Origin: an uncultured Erysipelotrichaceae bacterium
Lineage (GTDB): Bacteria; Bacillota_I; Bacilli_A; RFN20; CAG-826
Reading direction: 5' to 3'
NCBI GenBank assembly: GCA_900317165.1
Contig: ONFU01000002.1
Span: 1-49,567 of the forward strand
Length of the DNA: 49,567 nt
The notes below the pieces were generated by a model, which worked only from the letters and a program-made list of their open reading frames with translations, was not told the DNA's origin and ran no database searches. Both the position numbers and the translations under genes were made by a program. The first letter of the stretch is position 1, and each line of letters begins with the position of its first letter. Below are positions 16,988 through 26,228 of the stretch, in pieces.

Positions 16988-19393
16988 ATGGCAAGAAAAT
17001 CAAAGAAAAAACGCACCTTGACCGTTAGGGAAACGGCCTCCATCCTTTATGGAGAAGGCAATTGGAAGATAAGGGGTCTCCCTTCTTTGGATTTGCCTTC
17101 CATTACGGTCCATGATGGCCCGTTAGGTCTTCGCATTGGTGAAAACGGGGCTGATCCTAATGATTCCAAAAGGCCGTTAGCCCAATCAATCTGTTATCCT
17201 TCCCCGGCTTTGCTTGCCTGTTCTTTCGATAGGGAAGTCCTTAAGGATATCGGCGAATCGTTTGGCCTTGAATGCCGCGCTTCCAAAACCGATGTCCTTT
17301 TAGGCCCAGGTTGCAACATCAAGCGCAATCCTCTATGCGGAAGGAACTTTGAATATTATTCCGAAGACCCATACCTTTCGGGAGAACTCGCGGCTTCCTT
17401 TATCAAAGGAATCCAATCTAAGGGAGTAGGGGCCTGCCTAAAGCATTTCGCCTGTAATTCGCAGGAATATTTCAGGATGGTCAATGACTCCATCGTCGAT
17501 GAAAGGGCCCTCCACGAAATCTATCTAAAACCATTTGAAATCGCGGTTAAAAAAGGTAAGCCATGGATGATCATGGCAAGCTATAACAAAATTAACGGGG
17601 TCTACGCCTGTGATAACCGTGAGCTTTTGATCGATACCCTTCGCGATTCCTGGAAATATGATGGCGTCACCGTATCCGACTGGGGCGCGGCGAATGACTA
17701 TATATACAATCATAACAACGGCCTCGATGTCGAGATGCCGGGAATGGTTGATAGGAAGAGCGATTTAATAAACGCGCTTAACCGTAAAATCATTGATAAA
17801 GATGCCGCTGACGCCTCTTCCGAAAGAATTATCAATTTGCTTACAAAAGCCAAAGAGGGGCGGGAAAAGAAAGTCGCTGATTTCTCCGCTAACAAAGCCC
17901 ATCTTACCTGCAAAGAGGCTGCTGCCAAGAGTATCGTTTTACTCAAAAACGATGGCATGCTCCCCTTAAAATCATATAAGAAGGCCTGCGTTATTGGTCT
18001 TCTTGCCAAAGAGCCTTGCCTTAACGGAGGCGGTTCCTCCATCGTAAATCCTTTGAATGTTGTTTCTTTCCTTGATTCCACCGATGGAAAAGGAACGAGA
18101 ATCCCTTACGCTCAGGGTTATAACCTAAACGGTTTCACCGATCCCGATCTAGCCATCGAGGCTATCGACCTAGCTTCGAAATCCGACAAGGTCATATTGT
18201 TCTTAGGAAATAACTACGGCACGGAATCCGAAGGCTATGATAGAAGCAATATGCTCCTTCCCGATGAACAAACCCGTTTGTTCAACCAGATTTATGAGGT
18301 TAACAAAAACATTATCGTTGTTTTGAACGTCGGCTCTCCTGTGGAACTTCCTTTCCGCGACAAAGCCAAAGCCATCTTGCTATGCTATCTTCCAGGAGAA
18401 GCGGGCGGAGAGGCCCTAGACGATATTCTTCTTGGCGTGACGTGCCCAAGTGGCCATCTCGCCGAATCTTGGCCTATCCATTTCGCCGATGTACCATCCT
18501 TTGGGTTTTATCCCGGATCTCAGTCGCAATCCCTTTATAGGGAATCCCTTTACGTCGGTTATCGCTACTACGTTACGATAAGAAGAGATGTCGCTTATCC
18601 ATTTGGGTATGGACTTAGTTATGCTCGAATCGGCTATGGCGAGATTTCGGCATCGAAGAGCATATTATGCCCAGGCGAAGAAGTGACGATGAGCGTCGAG
18701 GTTATCAACCGTTCCAAGTTCCCTTGCGAACATGTTGTTCAAATATACCTCAATCCCAAGAAACAAAACGTTTTCAAACCCGAACGTTTCCTTGTCGCTT
18801 TTGAAAAGGTGAACTTGGAACCAGAAAGCCGTAAAACCGTTTCCATCGATATCCCGTATGATGTCTTGTCCCATTACGACAAAGCCAGCAAACAAATGAA
18901 GGTTGAAGCGGGCGAATACCTTCTCGAAGTCGGCGATGATTGCGTTAACATTGTCGCTTCAAAAAAGATCGTTGCCACCTCCAAAGATCTCTTCCCTTCG
19001 CTCCAATATAGCCTACCGGTGTATTACAATCCGGGAAAAGACGGCTTCCTAAGTTATGATAACGACTTTGAAGCATTGCTAGGCAGAAGCGTGCCTCTTG
19101 AACGCGATTCCCGTCTCCCGCCCTATACTTTGGATTCGACGATTACGGATATTTCCTCTACAAAAACCGGTAAGCTCCTCATCAAAAAAGCCAATGCCAG
19201 ATTGGATTTCTCTGGAAGAGATGGAAAAATGCTTTATGCTGGATTCTATGAACTTCCTCTTCGCAATTTGGCGATGGATGGCATTTCTCAAAAAACGATT
19301 CTCGGATTGCTAAAGCTCGCAAACGGGCAATGGTTACGTGCTTTGGGCACGATGATATTCGGATATCGCCTCAAGGCAAGGAAAAAGCATTGA
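16988..19393 (+). CDS. Glycoside hydrolase family 3 (beta-glucosidase-like)
   Basis: 801 aa, no signal peptide, so it acts on imported sugars. GH3 N-domain: HDGPLGLR, LGPGCNIKRNPLCGRNFEYYSEDP, KHFACN and the catalytic nucleophile Asp231 in VSDWGA. The GH3 C-domain follows (KSIVLLKNDGMLPL, GNNYGTESEGYDR), then a fibronectin-III-like domain (about 550-640, RYYVTIRRDVAYPFGYGLSY to GEYLLEVGDD), then about 130 residues without clear assignment. Specificity (glucose, xylose, GlcNAc) is not readable; the layout is that of retaining beta-glucosidases and xylosidases. One base separates its stop from the next ATG, so the two are co-translated. Confidence 0.92.
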   Translation: MARKSKKKRTLTVRETASILYGEGNWKIRGLPSLDLPSITVHDGPLGLRIGENGADPNDSKRPLAQSICYPSPALLACSFDREVLKDIGESFGLECRASKTDVLLGPGCNIKRNPLCGRNFEYYSEDPYLSGELAASFIKGIQSKGVGACLKHFACNSQEYFRMVNDSIVDERALHEIYLKPFEIAVKKGKPWMIMASYNKINGVYACDNRELLIDTLRDSWKYDGVTVSDWGAANDYIYNHNNGLDVEMPGMVDRKSDLINALNRKIIDKDAADASSERIINLLTKAKEGREKKVADFSANKAHLTCKEAAAKSIVLLKNDGMLPLKSYKKACVIGLLAKEPCLNGGGSSIVNPLNVVSFLDSTDGKGTRIPYAQGYNLNGFTDPDLAIEAIDLASKSDKVILFLGNNYGTESEGYDRSNMLLPDEQTRLFNQIYEVNKNIIVVLNVGSPVELPFRDKAKAILLCYLPGEAGGEALDDILLGVTCPSGHLAESWPIHFADVPSFGFYPGSQSQSLYRESLYVGYRYYVTIRRDVAYPFGYGLSYARIGYGEISASKSILCPGEEVTMSVEVINRSKFPCEHVVQIYLNPKKQNVFKPERFLVAFEKVNLEPESRKTVSIDIPYDVLSHYDKASKQMKVEAGEYLLEVGDDCVNIVASKKIVATSKDLFPSLQYSLPVYYNPGKDGFLSYDNDFEALLGRSVPLERDSRLPPYTLDSTITDISSTKTGKLLIKKANARLDFSGRDGKMLYAGFYELPLRNLAMDGISQKTILGLLKLANGQWLRALGTMIFGYRLKARKKH

Positions 19394-19394
19394 T

Positions 19395-20315
19395 ATGATC
19401 CTCGACCCGATTATTGATAAGGCGTTTAAATCCTCTTTTCCTCTTCGCCATGATGGCGAACCTAATATGCCTTATTATGATCCTGATGATTTTGTGGTAA
19501 AAAGCATACCGTTTTCCTTTGTTTCCGGAAAAAACAAACTTGTCGGTGGCAAATATTTCATCGATGTCCCCGCTAAAGGGGTGGTTGTTTTCCATCACGG
19601 CGCCTTCGCGGGAAGAAGAGCCTATAGCGACCTTATTTCCCGTTTTGCAAAGCAGGGGTATATCGTTTATGCCTATGACAATACGGGATGTTGCCAAAGC
19701 GAGGGTAGGGATTGCGTAGGAGTTGCCCAACCTTTGCTTGATCAGAAAGCCTTTTTCGAATTCTTGGAAAAAGATGAATCGATAAGGGGCTTGCCGCGTT
19801 ATACCGTTGGACATAGCTGGGGCGGGTATACCGCTCTTGGAGGGCTAAAAGAGGAATACCATGTCGATAAAGTCGTCTGCATTTCGGGCTTTAATTCGGT
19901 TTTCGATATGGCGATGTCGACGTTGCCAAAAAACAAACTCCTCGCTATGGCGGTTAAAGGATACCTTAAAAGAAAATTTGGTCCTTTGGGTCTATATGAT
20001 GGCTTAGAGGAGATGAAGAAAACAAATAAGGAAGTCTTAGTCCTTTTCGGCGATCTCGATAAAATGGTCGATTACAATCATTATTTCCTCCGTTACCAAA
20101 AGGAATGTGCGGAAAACGCACATGTTCATTTCCTATGTGCGGAGGGACGTGGCCATCAAGCCTTTTGGGACAAGAAATCCCAAGTGTATTATGAGGAGTT
20201 CCAAAACAAAATGAGGGAGGCCTACCGCAATTCTTCACCTCTTCCGGTATTCGATTACTCCAAAACGGATTTCGACAAGGACATCCTCCAATCCATATTC
20301 GACTTTTTGGGGTAA
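19395..20315 (+). CDS. Alpha/beta hydrolase (serine hydrolase, S33-like)
   Basis: 306 aa, cytosolic. The HHGAFAGRRAYSDL oxyanion region, nucleophile Ser141 in GHSWGG, Asp in LVLFGDLDKMVDYNHY and His in EGRGHQAFWD form a full catalytic triad. The family (lysophospholipase/aminopeptidase S33-like) has very broad substrates. Translation is coupled to GH3 (TGA-T-ATG), so an esterase acting on the same glycoside is plausible but not shown. Confidence 0.82.
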   Translation: MILDPIIDKAFKSSFPLRHDGEPNMPYYDPDDFVVKSIPFSFVSGKNKLVGGKYFIDVPAKGVVVFHHGAFAGRRAYSDLISRFAKQGYIVYAYDNTGCCQSEGRDCVGVAQPLLDQKAFFEFLEKDESIRGLPRYTVGHSWGGYTALGGLKEEYHVDKVVCISGFNSVFDMAMSTLPKNKLLAMAVKGYLKRKFGPLGLYDGLEEMKKTNKEVLVLFGDLDKMVDYNHYFLRYQKECAENAHVHFLCAEGRGHQAFWDKKSQVYYEEFQNKMREAYRNSSPLPVFDYSKTDFDKDILQSIFDFLG

Positions 20316-20327
20316 TAAGAGTATATT
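20298..20327 (+). promoter_or_regulatory. Weak promoter for the Leu-Arg tRNA pair
   Basis: TATATT at 20322-20327, ten bases before the tRNA; TTCGAC at 20298-20303 with an 18-base spacer is a poor -35. It overlaps the end of the hydrolase gene. Confidence 0.35.
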
Positions 20328-20336
20328 TCCATCCGT

Positions 20337-20422
20337 GCACTGGTGGCGAAATTGGTATACGCGCTAGTTTCAGGAGCTAGTGGCTAATCCCCATACGAGT
20401 TCAAGTCTCGTCCAGTGCACCA
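20337..20422 (+). tRNA. tRNA-Leu (anticodon CAG)
   Basis: Class II tRNA: acceptor GCACTGG/CCAGTGC, anticodon stem CTAGT/GCTAG with loop TTCAGGA, a long variable arm (TGGCTAATCCCCATA) and encoded CCA. Only four bases before the next tRNA, so cotranscribed. Confidence 0.94.
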
Positions 20423-20426
20423 AATT

Positions 20427-20503
20427 GCGCCCGTAGCTCAGTTGGATAGAGCGCAACCCTCCGAAGGTTGAGGCCGCACGTTCGAATCGTGTCGGGCGCG
20501 CCA
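20427..20503 (+). tRNA. tRNA-Arg (anticodon CCG)
   Basis: Acceptor GCGCCCG/CGGGCGC, anticodon stem CAACC/GGTTG with loop CTCCGAA, T-arm CACGTTCGAATCGTG and encoded CCA. Confidence 0.95.
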
Positions 20504-20535
20504 ACTGAATAAAAGTTAATCCCTTTCGATTGTTG

Positions 20536-20564
20536 TTGAGAAAAATCGGCAAAGAGGATAAACT
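20536..20564 (+). promoter_or_regulatory. Promoter of tRNA-Leu(CAA)
   Basis: TTGAGA at 20536-20541, 17-base spacer, TAAACT at 20559-20564. Confidence 0.55.
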
Positions 20565-20589
20565 CTCATGGCCTAAAAAAGGCAAACAT

Positions 20590-20676
20590 GGCCCCCTGGT
20601 GGAATGGTAGACGCGGTGGACTCAAAATCCACTGCCTGATGAGGGCGTGTCGGTTCGAGTCCGACGGGGGCCACCA
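20590..20676 (+). tRNA. tRNA-Leu (anticodon CAA)
   Basis: Class II tRNA: acceptor GGCCCCC/GGGGGCC, anticodon stem GTGGA/TCCAC with loop CTCAAAA, variable arm TGCCTGATGAGGGCGT and encoded CCA. Reads UUG. Confidence 0.95.
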
Positions 20677-20688
20677 AATCGACGAAAC

Positions 20689-20717
20689 AATCCTTATTTG
20701 TTAAGGATTTTTTTCTT
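20689..20717 (+). terminator. Terminator after tRNA-Leu(CAA)
   Basis: AATCCTTA-TTTGT-TAAGGATT followed by TTTTTTC. Confidence 0.85.
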
Positions 20718-20752
20718 TCTTGGCATATATAATTAAGTTGGAGGGCCCGTTT

Positions 20753-21331
20753 ATGGATACAATGCAAAAATACGGAATCAAAAAAGGCCAAGCGATTCTA
20801 TTATTCGTTCAGATGATCTTGATTTTCCTTTTGCTCGTGGTTGCCGTCTACCTGCTGGTGTTTGTCGACATCCACAATCTTGGCGGATGGATGATTGCCT
20901 CATACATCCTGATAACTTTATCGGTTTTGTCGATCGGGGTTTACGGAATAATTGGCTATAAGAAAGGGGAAATCGCTTATATGTTAGCAATCATTCCCTT
21001 CCTTGGTGCGATACTTGTGAATATTCTCCTTCCTCAAAGAAACGCCATTCAAATCGCCATATTAACAATTCTCTTTGCTTTGGTATCCGTGTTTTTGGTC
21101 AAACAAAAGGACCAAAAGTTCACTCGGTGCGTTTCTTTGGTTATGGTTGCGGTTGCTCTGACCTTCTCGATTTATTCCGCGATTACCGCAAGACTCGATT
21201 TCTTGGGACAGATGTCAGCGAGATGGTATACATATGTGGCGATGTATTTATCGATTTTCATTCCGACGATTATGTGCGGAACATTTGCGTTGACATATAA
21301 CGTGAGGTCCACGAGGGTCATTGATAAATAA
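20753..21331 (+). CDS. Integral membrane protein, six TM, unknown function
   Basis: 192 aa with six hydrophobic segments (about 12-36, 42-63, 70-90, 96-113, 121-142 and 155-180) joined by short loops and a Lys/Gln-rich loop (KQKDQK). I recognise no family motif. GGAGGG lies seven bases before the ATG, and TATAAT at about 20727-20732 supplies a -10, so an upstream in-frame start at 20720 is unlikely. Monocistronic between a tRNA and a convergent oxidoreductase. Confidence 0.7.
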   Translation: MDTMQKYGIKKGQAILLFVQMILIFLLLVVAVYLLVFVDIHNLGGWMIASYILITLSVLSIGVYGIIGYKKGEIAYMLAIIPFLGAILVNILLPQRNAIQIAILTILFALVSVFLVKQKDQKFTRCVSLVMVAVALTFSIYSAITARLDFLGQMSARWYTYVAMYLSIFIPTIMCGTFALTYNVRSTRVIDK

Positions 21332-21347
21332 ACCATTCGAAGAACAA

Positions 21348-21380
21348 AAAATGGCAAGTCGAGCGCGGCTTGCCATTTTC
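21348..21380. terminator. Bidirectional terminator between convergent genes
   Basis: AAAATGGCAAG...CTTGCCATTTT, an 11-bp stem with a 10-base loop, with A- and T-runs on both sides; it touches the stop codon of the oxidoreductase. Confidence 0.88.
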
Positions 21381-22931
21381 TTAAGCGATTTTTGTTTTGA
21401 GCGCGCCTTTGACGCGGGTTTCTTCTTTGTCGATGAATCTCTTTCTCTCAAGCTGACAAATGTTATAGGCGGCGTGCTTTCCGGTGAATAAGGCAACTGG
21501 AAGTCCGCCTGGCGGCATTAACCATTGGCCGGAAAGAAGGAGGTTCCTTACGCCTTTGACGCGGCATCCAACCATTAGGCCCTTGCTTTTTTTGGTGGTC
21601 AGGAAGGACATATAGGCGCCTTTATAGGCGTTTGCGTAATGGGTGTAGGTCAACGGACTAGTCACATCAAGAAGGACCAAATCCTCTTCTTTAATACCTA
21701 ATTTTTCCGCGGCGATCTTCCTAAATCTTTCCCCTACACCTTTTTTGAGGGAGGCATATTCCTCCTTGCTTAAGGAAGCGAGGTAGTCATAAGTCTCTTC
21801 ATAGGTTGGAAGGAGAATCGTAAGAAGCGCTTTGTGATTGCGGGAAAGAGATTTGTCGAAGGCATGGTTACGAATTACGAAGCTGGTTATTTTATCCTTG
21901 CCGACTATTTCCTCAGGGATTTCGAAGTCGCACATGCGTGGGAAATCATCCATTGGGCAATTGGCTTGCAAGGAGACTTGAAAAGCTGAGCGTAATTGGT
22001 AATCAGCCGGCTTGGAGAATCTTTCTTTGAAGAATTTTGGCATCTTCAAATCAGGAAGGAGCTTGTTGAAGGTGAAGTGCGCATCCGCGGATGAAACGAC
22101 ATAATCCGCTTCGACGAATGTTCCGTTTTCTAACTCGATACCTTTAACAAGAGACTTATCGAGGACGATTTTCTTAACGGGAGAAGCAACGTGAATTACC
22201 CCTCCAAGGCTTTTGAAGCGGTTGGCGACTCGCATCGCCATCTTAAGCGATCCGCCTTCGGGAACACCCGCATCACGGGTGCAGAACCCTTGGAGGACAT
22301 AGAAGAGGGAATGCATGTTGTAATCCCCGCCCATAAAACGGACAAGCATATCGCCGATTCGTTTGTCTTTGAATTTTTTGGCGTATTCTTCGACGGACAT
22401 CCTGCGGTATTTCAAATAAGGACCAAAGAATGGCAAGCACTTAATGCCCATAGCGATCAATTCGAAGATGTTCATGGTTTCGATTGGTTTTTTGGTTGGA
22501 ATAACGACATGGGTGTATGCTTCGATTGTTCTGATGAAAGAACGAATCTGCTTTTTGTCTTTCGGGGAAAGGGTGATTAGTTCTTTTTCTAGCGTGGTGA
22601 TATCGGAATGAAGCGAAGCGACGCTTCCATCCGCAAAATAATAGGTGGATAGGTTGTCATTGTCGTAAAGGCGGATATTTTCAAAGGCCCCGATATGTTC
22701 CCAAATCGGATAGAGGCAAGAACCAGGATTGGTTCCGATAAGCCAATGGGCGCAGCCATCGATATATTGGCCTTCCCTGACCCATCCGGTGCATTCTCCG
22801 CCAGGAATGGAATGCTTTTCGTAGATCTCCACATCAAAACCGTTATCGAGAAGGTAGATGCCGGCAGTCATGCCAGACATGCCCCCTCCGACGATTATTA
22901 CTTTTTTCTTTTTTGAAGTCGCTTTGTCCAT
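21381..22931 (-). CDS. FAD-dependent oxidoreductase of the phytoene-desaturase/carotene-isomerase type
   Basis: 516 aa. N-terminal Rossmann dinucleotide-binding motif VIIVGGGMSGMTAGIYL (about 11-27) followed by VEIYEKHSIPGGECTGW, typical of CrtI/CrtN, carotene isomerase and retinol-saturase relatives. The C-terminal motif GLMVGCRVKGVRNLLLSGQW with PPGGLPVALFTGKHAA matches the FAD-binding end of this family. No carotenoid synthase lies nearby, so the substrate is unknown; many gut Firmicutes carry such genes without making carotenoids. No SD precedes the ATG: CATAAT (22943-22948 on the minus strand) with TTGCTT 16 bases upstream gives a leader of only a few bases. Confidence 0.82.
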   Translation of the reverse strand: MDKATSKKKKVIIVGGGMSGMTAGIYLLDNGFDVEIYEKHSIPGGECTGWVREGQYIDGCAHWLIGTNPGSCLYPIWEHIGAFENIRLYDNDNLSTYYFADGSVASLHSDITTLEKELITLSPKDKKQIRSFIRTIEAYTHVVIPTKKPIETMNIFELIAMGIKCLPFFGPYLKYRRMSVEEYAKKFKDKRIGDMLVRFMGGDYNMHSLFYVLQGFCTRDAGVPEGGSLKMAMRVANRFKSLGGVIHVASPVKKIVLDKSLVKGIELENGTFVEADYVVSSADAHFTFNKLLPDLKMPKFFKERFSKPADYQLRSAFQVSLQANCPMDDFPRMCDFEIPEEIVGKDKITSFVIRNHAFDKSLSRNHKALLTILLPTYEETYDYLASLSKEEYASLKKGVGERFRKIAAEKLGIKEEDLVLLDVTSPLTYTHYANAYKGAYMSFLTTKKSKGLMVGCRVKGVRNLLLSGQWLMPPGGLPVALFTGKHAAYNICQLERKRFIDKEETRVKGALKTKIA

Positions 22932-22942
22932 ATGCGGGCATT

Positions 22943-22970
22943 ATTATGCGCATATACAAATAAAAAGCAA
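22943..22970 (-). promoter_or_regulatory. Promoter of the FAD oxidoreductase, embedded in a terminator arm
   Basis: On the minus strand TTGCTT (22970-22965), 16-base spacer, CATAAT (22948-22943). The -35 is part of the 3' arm and T-tract of the upstream ATPase terminator. A TATGCGCATA palindrome overlaps the spacer and -10. Confidence 0.5.
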
Positions 22971-23002
22971 TGAGGTCCGAATCCGAGTTTCCTTCATTGC
23001 TT
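22957..23002 (-). terminator. Terminator of the HD/HAD/ATPase operon
   Basis: On the minus strand AAGCAATGA...TCATTGCTT (9-bp stem, 20-base loop) followed by TTTATTTG. Confidence 0.7.
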
Positions 23003-23082
23003 GTCGGTCAAAAAGAAGAAAGAGCCCTTTTAGTCGATGTTTTTACGGAAAAACAGCGATGAAAATAAGGGTAAATAATTAT

Positions 23083-25659
23083 TTAGTTTTTATTACTAGA
23101 TTCCTTTTTGACGTGCCCAAGAACGAAGCGCTTATTCACAAAATGGTAGGTCGCTCCGTATAAAGGGAAGGCTATGAGAAGGAAAGATCCCATGACGACA
23201 TAGTTCACATAATTTTTGTGGAGTTCGATCATGACCTCGGAATTCCAGGGTTGGAAAGCAACTTGGAAGAAGGGGGCATGGAAGAAATTCCCATCAGGGG
23301 AAACGAACATGGAGAAGGAGGTGGCCTTTCCTCCAACGATAGAAGTGGGAAGCGCAAATACTAGGAACGTTCCAAATAGAATGACCGCGATAAGGCAAAT
23401 AAACCTATATCTTGTGAATGGGGTACACATGCAAACGCAGCATACGAATCCTGCTAAACCGGTTAATATGGAAATTAGGGATTTGGCACTATCTTCGGAA
23501 ATTACGGGGGTCCCGTTAAAAAGGGCGGTGGATCTGCACAATATCAAAGGTGCGATTGCGGCTGCTAAAACCAATAAGCCGGATATCAAGGCTTTTGAGA
23601 AAACGTTTCGCATAAAGGATCCGCGTATTGGTTCTTTGTGGCTTTCCAAAGAAAGGAGGAAACCCCCTACCCCTATAACCGCGGTTTGAAGGAGATAGAT
23701 ATTCTCCACGCTATACCAGAATTGGCCTTTTTTAAATGGGATAAGGGCAAAGGCGAGACCGATGATTGCGGTAGTCTTCATAAGGAAAAGGATGGCCGCC
23801 CTTTCGATGTTGTTGACTACCCTTCTTCCTTGACCGACGACTTCCTTCAAATGCTTGAAGTCGTTATCGAGCAAAACGACATCCGAGCAGCTTTTGGCCG
23901 CGTCGGTCGCTTTGGCAAAAGTAATAGAGGCATTGGCTTTTCTTAAGGCCAGGATGTCGTTAACGCCATCCCCGGTCATGGCTACCTTATGGCCGTTTTC
24001 CTGGAGGGCTTCGACTATCGCCAATTTTTGTTCGGGGGACACGCGGGCAAAGATCGTGTTGTCTTTGACGACGTCTTTGATTTTTTCTAAGGGCATCCCT
24101 TCTAGCGAAATGCCTTTTTCAACATCTTTAACCCCACATTCGGACGCAATTTTCGAAACGGTTAAGAGGTTATCGCCGGAGATGATTTTGATATCGACCC
24201 CGTTTTCGTAGAAGAAAGTAAGGGTTTCTTTCGCGGACAACCTAATGTGGTCTTCGATGACATATAGGGCAATCGGCTCCTCATTTTTGGTCAAAGCCAA
24301 TACACGCTTCCCCTCTTTTGCCTTTTCTTTTACGAATTCAAGTTCTTTGGCATCCTCTTTTAAAAGGTATTCTGGGGCACCCAAAAGGATGGTGTCCCCG
24401 TTTTCATACACAATCCCAGAATGCTTTTTAATGGAGGAGAAAGGAATCTTATCCTTTATTTCGGAAGAGGCTTCGTGGCCATATTTCTCATCAAGGGCCG
24501 CGGAGGTTGGATTGGTTTCGCTAAAAGCGCCTAAAAGATGGCGAAGATAGCAAGTGGCCTCTTCTTCATTCCCTAAGAATCTTGCTTCAACGACGTTCAT
24601 CGTTCCGTCAGTTAACGTACCTGTCTTATCCAAACAGATGGTATCTACTCGCGAAAGGTTTTCTAATGAATAGAGTTCTTGAATGAGGGTCTTTTGCCTT
24701 GCTAATTTCAAAATCGAAACCATGAGGGCGACGGAAGTAAGAAGAACCAGCCCTTCAGGAATCATGCCTACCGCGAACGCCCCCGAGGTAATAACGATCC
24801 TTCCCCAGGTCGCGGCGTCGGAAAGGGATAAGGAGGATCCGAAGACCTCTGGGTTTCCGCCATGGATTGTTATTTTGATACATAAGGTGGTAATGATCAC
24901 CGCGACAACGACAAGGATGGCATAGGCGAGGAAGCGAATGATTTTGTTGATGATAGTCATCAATTCGCTATGATGGCGAGGCAATTCCTTGGCCTGTCCT
25001 GAAAGGGAGTGGGCAAACGTATCGTCTCCAACGCGTTCGACGATGGCTATGCCGCTTCCAACAAGAATGGAGGACCCGGCATAAACGAAATCGCCTTTTT
25101 TCTTGGCGATAGGGTCGCTTTCCCCCGTCAACATACCTTCATCGACGTATATTTCACCTTCTTGGAGGATGGAGTCGGCAAGGCATTGCTCACCCGCGGA
25201 TAATCTCATGACGTCGTCCAAAACAATATCCTCCGCGTATAAGGATATGTTTTGCCCCTCGCGGATTACGTTAGCCTTGGCTTGGTTCAATAATTTGAGT
25301 TTATTTAATACACACCTCCCGTGGATTTCCTGAACGCTTCCTATGGTCGAATTGACGACTGCGGGGATAAGAAAGCCAAATTTGGAAATACCAAAATCCT
25401 TTTCGACCACGTCATGTCTTCCGGTGACGTTAAGGTAGATCATGAAGAAAAGGAAAAGGGCGGCAATAACGAACAAAGCGATGTTAAAAGGGGTAAAGAT
25501 ATTGTCGAAAAGCATCCTCAAATAGGATTTTTCGACTTTTTTTGATGGACGATTGATCGCTCCTTCGGAAGCTCGTTGCTCGACTTCTTTCTTCGACAAG
25601 CCTTTATCTAAAGAAGGAGAAAACCTAGCGAACTCCCGTTTAATCTGATTCTTCTTCAT
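23083..25659 (-). CDS. P-type ATPase, cation-transporting (HAD-IC)
   Basis: 858 aa. Actuator motif LTGESDP (about 176-182), phosphorylation site DKTGTLT (Asp344), nucleotide domain, hinge MTGDGVNDILAL (about 559-570), and about ten TM helices. The N-terminus lacks a CXXC heavy-metal domain, and TM4 has MIPEGLVLL, the PEGL form of P2-type pumps. The sequence is closest in feel to the CtpE/YloB-like group that exports Ca2+ or imports divalent cations, but the ion is not proved. The start is the ATG at 25659, with AAGGGG about six bases upstream and an ATGA overlap with the preceding HAD gene; the longer reading frame to 25692 would overlap that gene more deeply. Confidence 0.88.
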   Translation of the reverse strand: MKKNQIKREFARFSPSLDKGLSKKEVEQRASEGAINRPSKKVEKSYLRMLFDNIFTPFNIALFVIAALFLFFMIYLNVTGRHDVVEKDFGISKFGFLIPAVVNSTIGSVQEIHGRCVLNKLKLLNQAKANVIREGQNISLYAEDIVLDDVMRLSAGEQCLADSILQEGEIYVDEGMLTGESDPIAKKKGDFVYAGSSILVGSGIAIVERVGDDTFAHSLSGQAKELPRHHSELMTIINKIIRFLAYAILVVVAVIITTLCIKITIHGGNPEVFGSSLSLSDAATWGRIVITSGAFAVGMIPEGLVLLTSVALMVSILKLARQKTLIQELYSLENLSRVDTICLDKTGTLTDGTMNVVEARFLGNEEEATCYLRHLLGAFSETNPTSAALDEKYGHEASSEIKDKIPFSSIKKHSGIVYENGDTILLGAPEYLLKEDAKELEFVKEKAKEGKRVLALTKNEEPIALYVIEDHIRLSAKETLTFFYENGVDIKIISGDNLLTVSKIASECGVKDVEKGISLEGMPLEKIKDVVKDNTIFARVSPEQKLAIVEALQENGHKVAMTGDGVNDILALRKANASITFAKATDAAKSCSDVVLLDNDFKHLKEVVGQGRRVVNNIERAAILFLMKTTAIIGLAFALIPFKKGQFWYSVENIYLLQTAVIGVGGFLLSLESHKEPIRGSFMRNVFSKALISGLLVLAAAIAPLILCRSTALFNGTPVISEDSAKSLISILTGLAGFVCCVCMCTPFTRYRFICLIAVILFGTFLVFALPTSIVGGKATSFSMFVSPDGNFFHAPFFQVAFQPWNSEVMIELHKNYVNYVVMGSFLLIAFPLYGATYHFVNKRFVLGHVKKESSNKN

Positions 25660-26228
25660 AGTAGACCCCTTGCCACCAGTTCCTTTTCGCAAGAAGGAAC
25701 ATCCTTAAATAAAATTGCCTCGATGCCCGCGTTTTTTGCTTCGATTAGATTTGCAGGATTGTCATCGAAGAAGTAGATTTCATCGATAGGAGAAAGACTT
25801 TTCATGACGAAATCATAGATTTCTCGTCCTGGTTTGATAAGCCCCAAATCATAACTCCTGAATTCCCCGTCGAAGCATTCCGAAAAAGAGGTCCCATCGA
25901 AAATGAATTCAATCATTCCCTTAATGCAGTTTGAAAGCAAATACACGGGGTGCCTTCTTTTACATTTTTTGGCTAGTTCGATCATTTCTTGGATTGGCGT
26001 TGATATTCTCTTGAGTTCGTTCGCGATGAGCTCTTTGTCTAACGATAGTTCACCTTCCATTTGTTGAAACAATTCATCTTTGTCACATTTTCCAAGATCC
26101 GCTCCCATACAGAAGTGGTCTTTTAATCTTGGTCCATCTTTTCCATAACGCCTATTGAAAAACTCAACGAACGGGTCTTTCACGAAAAGACCGAAGCAAT
26201 CAAACAAAATGATTTTGTCGTCTTTCAT
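25656..26228 (-). CDS. HAD-superfamily hydrolase
   Basis: 190 aa. HAD-IA-like: motif I ILFDCFGLF (nucleophile Asp9, but Cys then Phe where many phosphatases have D-x-D), motif II LLSNC, motif III Lys in GLIKPG, and motif IV FFDDNPANL. The FD-x-F/Y-G form of motif I is that of haloacid dehalogenases and YihX-like proteins, so substrate class is open. It overlaps both neighbours by ATGA (26225-26228 and 25656-25659), indicating strict co-translation with the HD protein and the P-type ATPase. Confidence 0.8.
   Translation of the reverse strand: MKDDKIILFDCFGLFVKDPFVEFFNRRYGKDGPRLKDHFCMGADLGKCDKDELFQQMEGELSLDKELIANELKRISTPIQEMIELAKKCKRRHPVYLLSNCIKGMIEFIFDGTSFSECFDGEFRSYDLGLIKPGREIYDFVMKSLSPIDEIYFFDDNPANLIEAKNAGIEAILFKDVPSCEKELVARGLL

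Noticed and set aside
20573-20791. Minus-strand reading frame resembling LVAPVGLEPTRPHQAVDFESTAS
   Set aside because: This is the well-known false protein made by translating the antisense of a tRNA-Leu gene; the same applies to frames over the other tRNAs at 5596-5856, 20370-20585 and 46921-47274.
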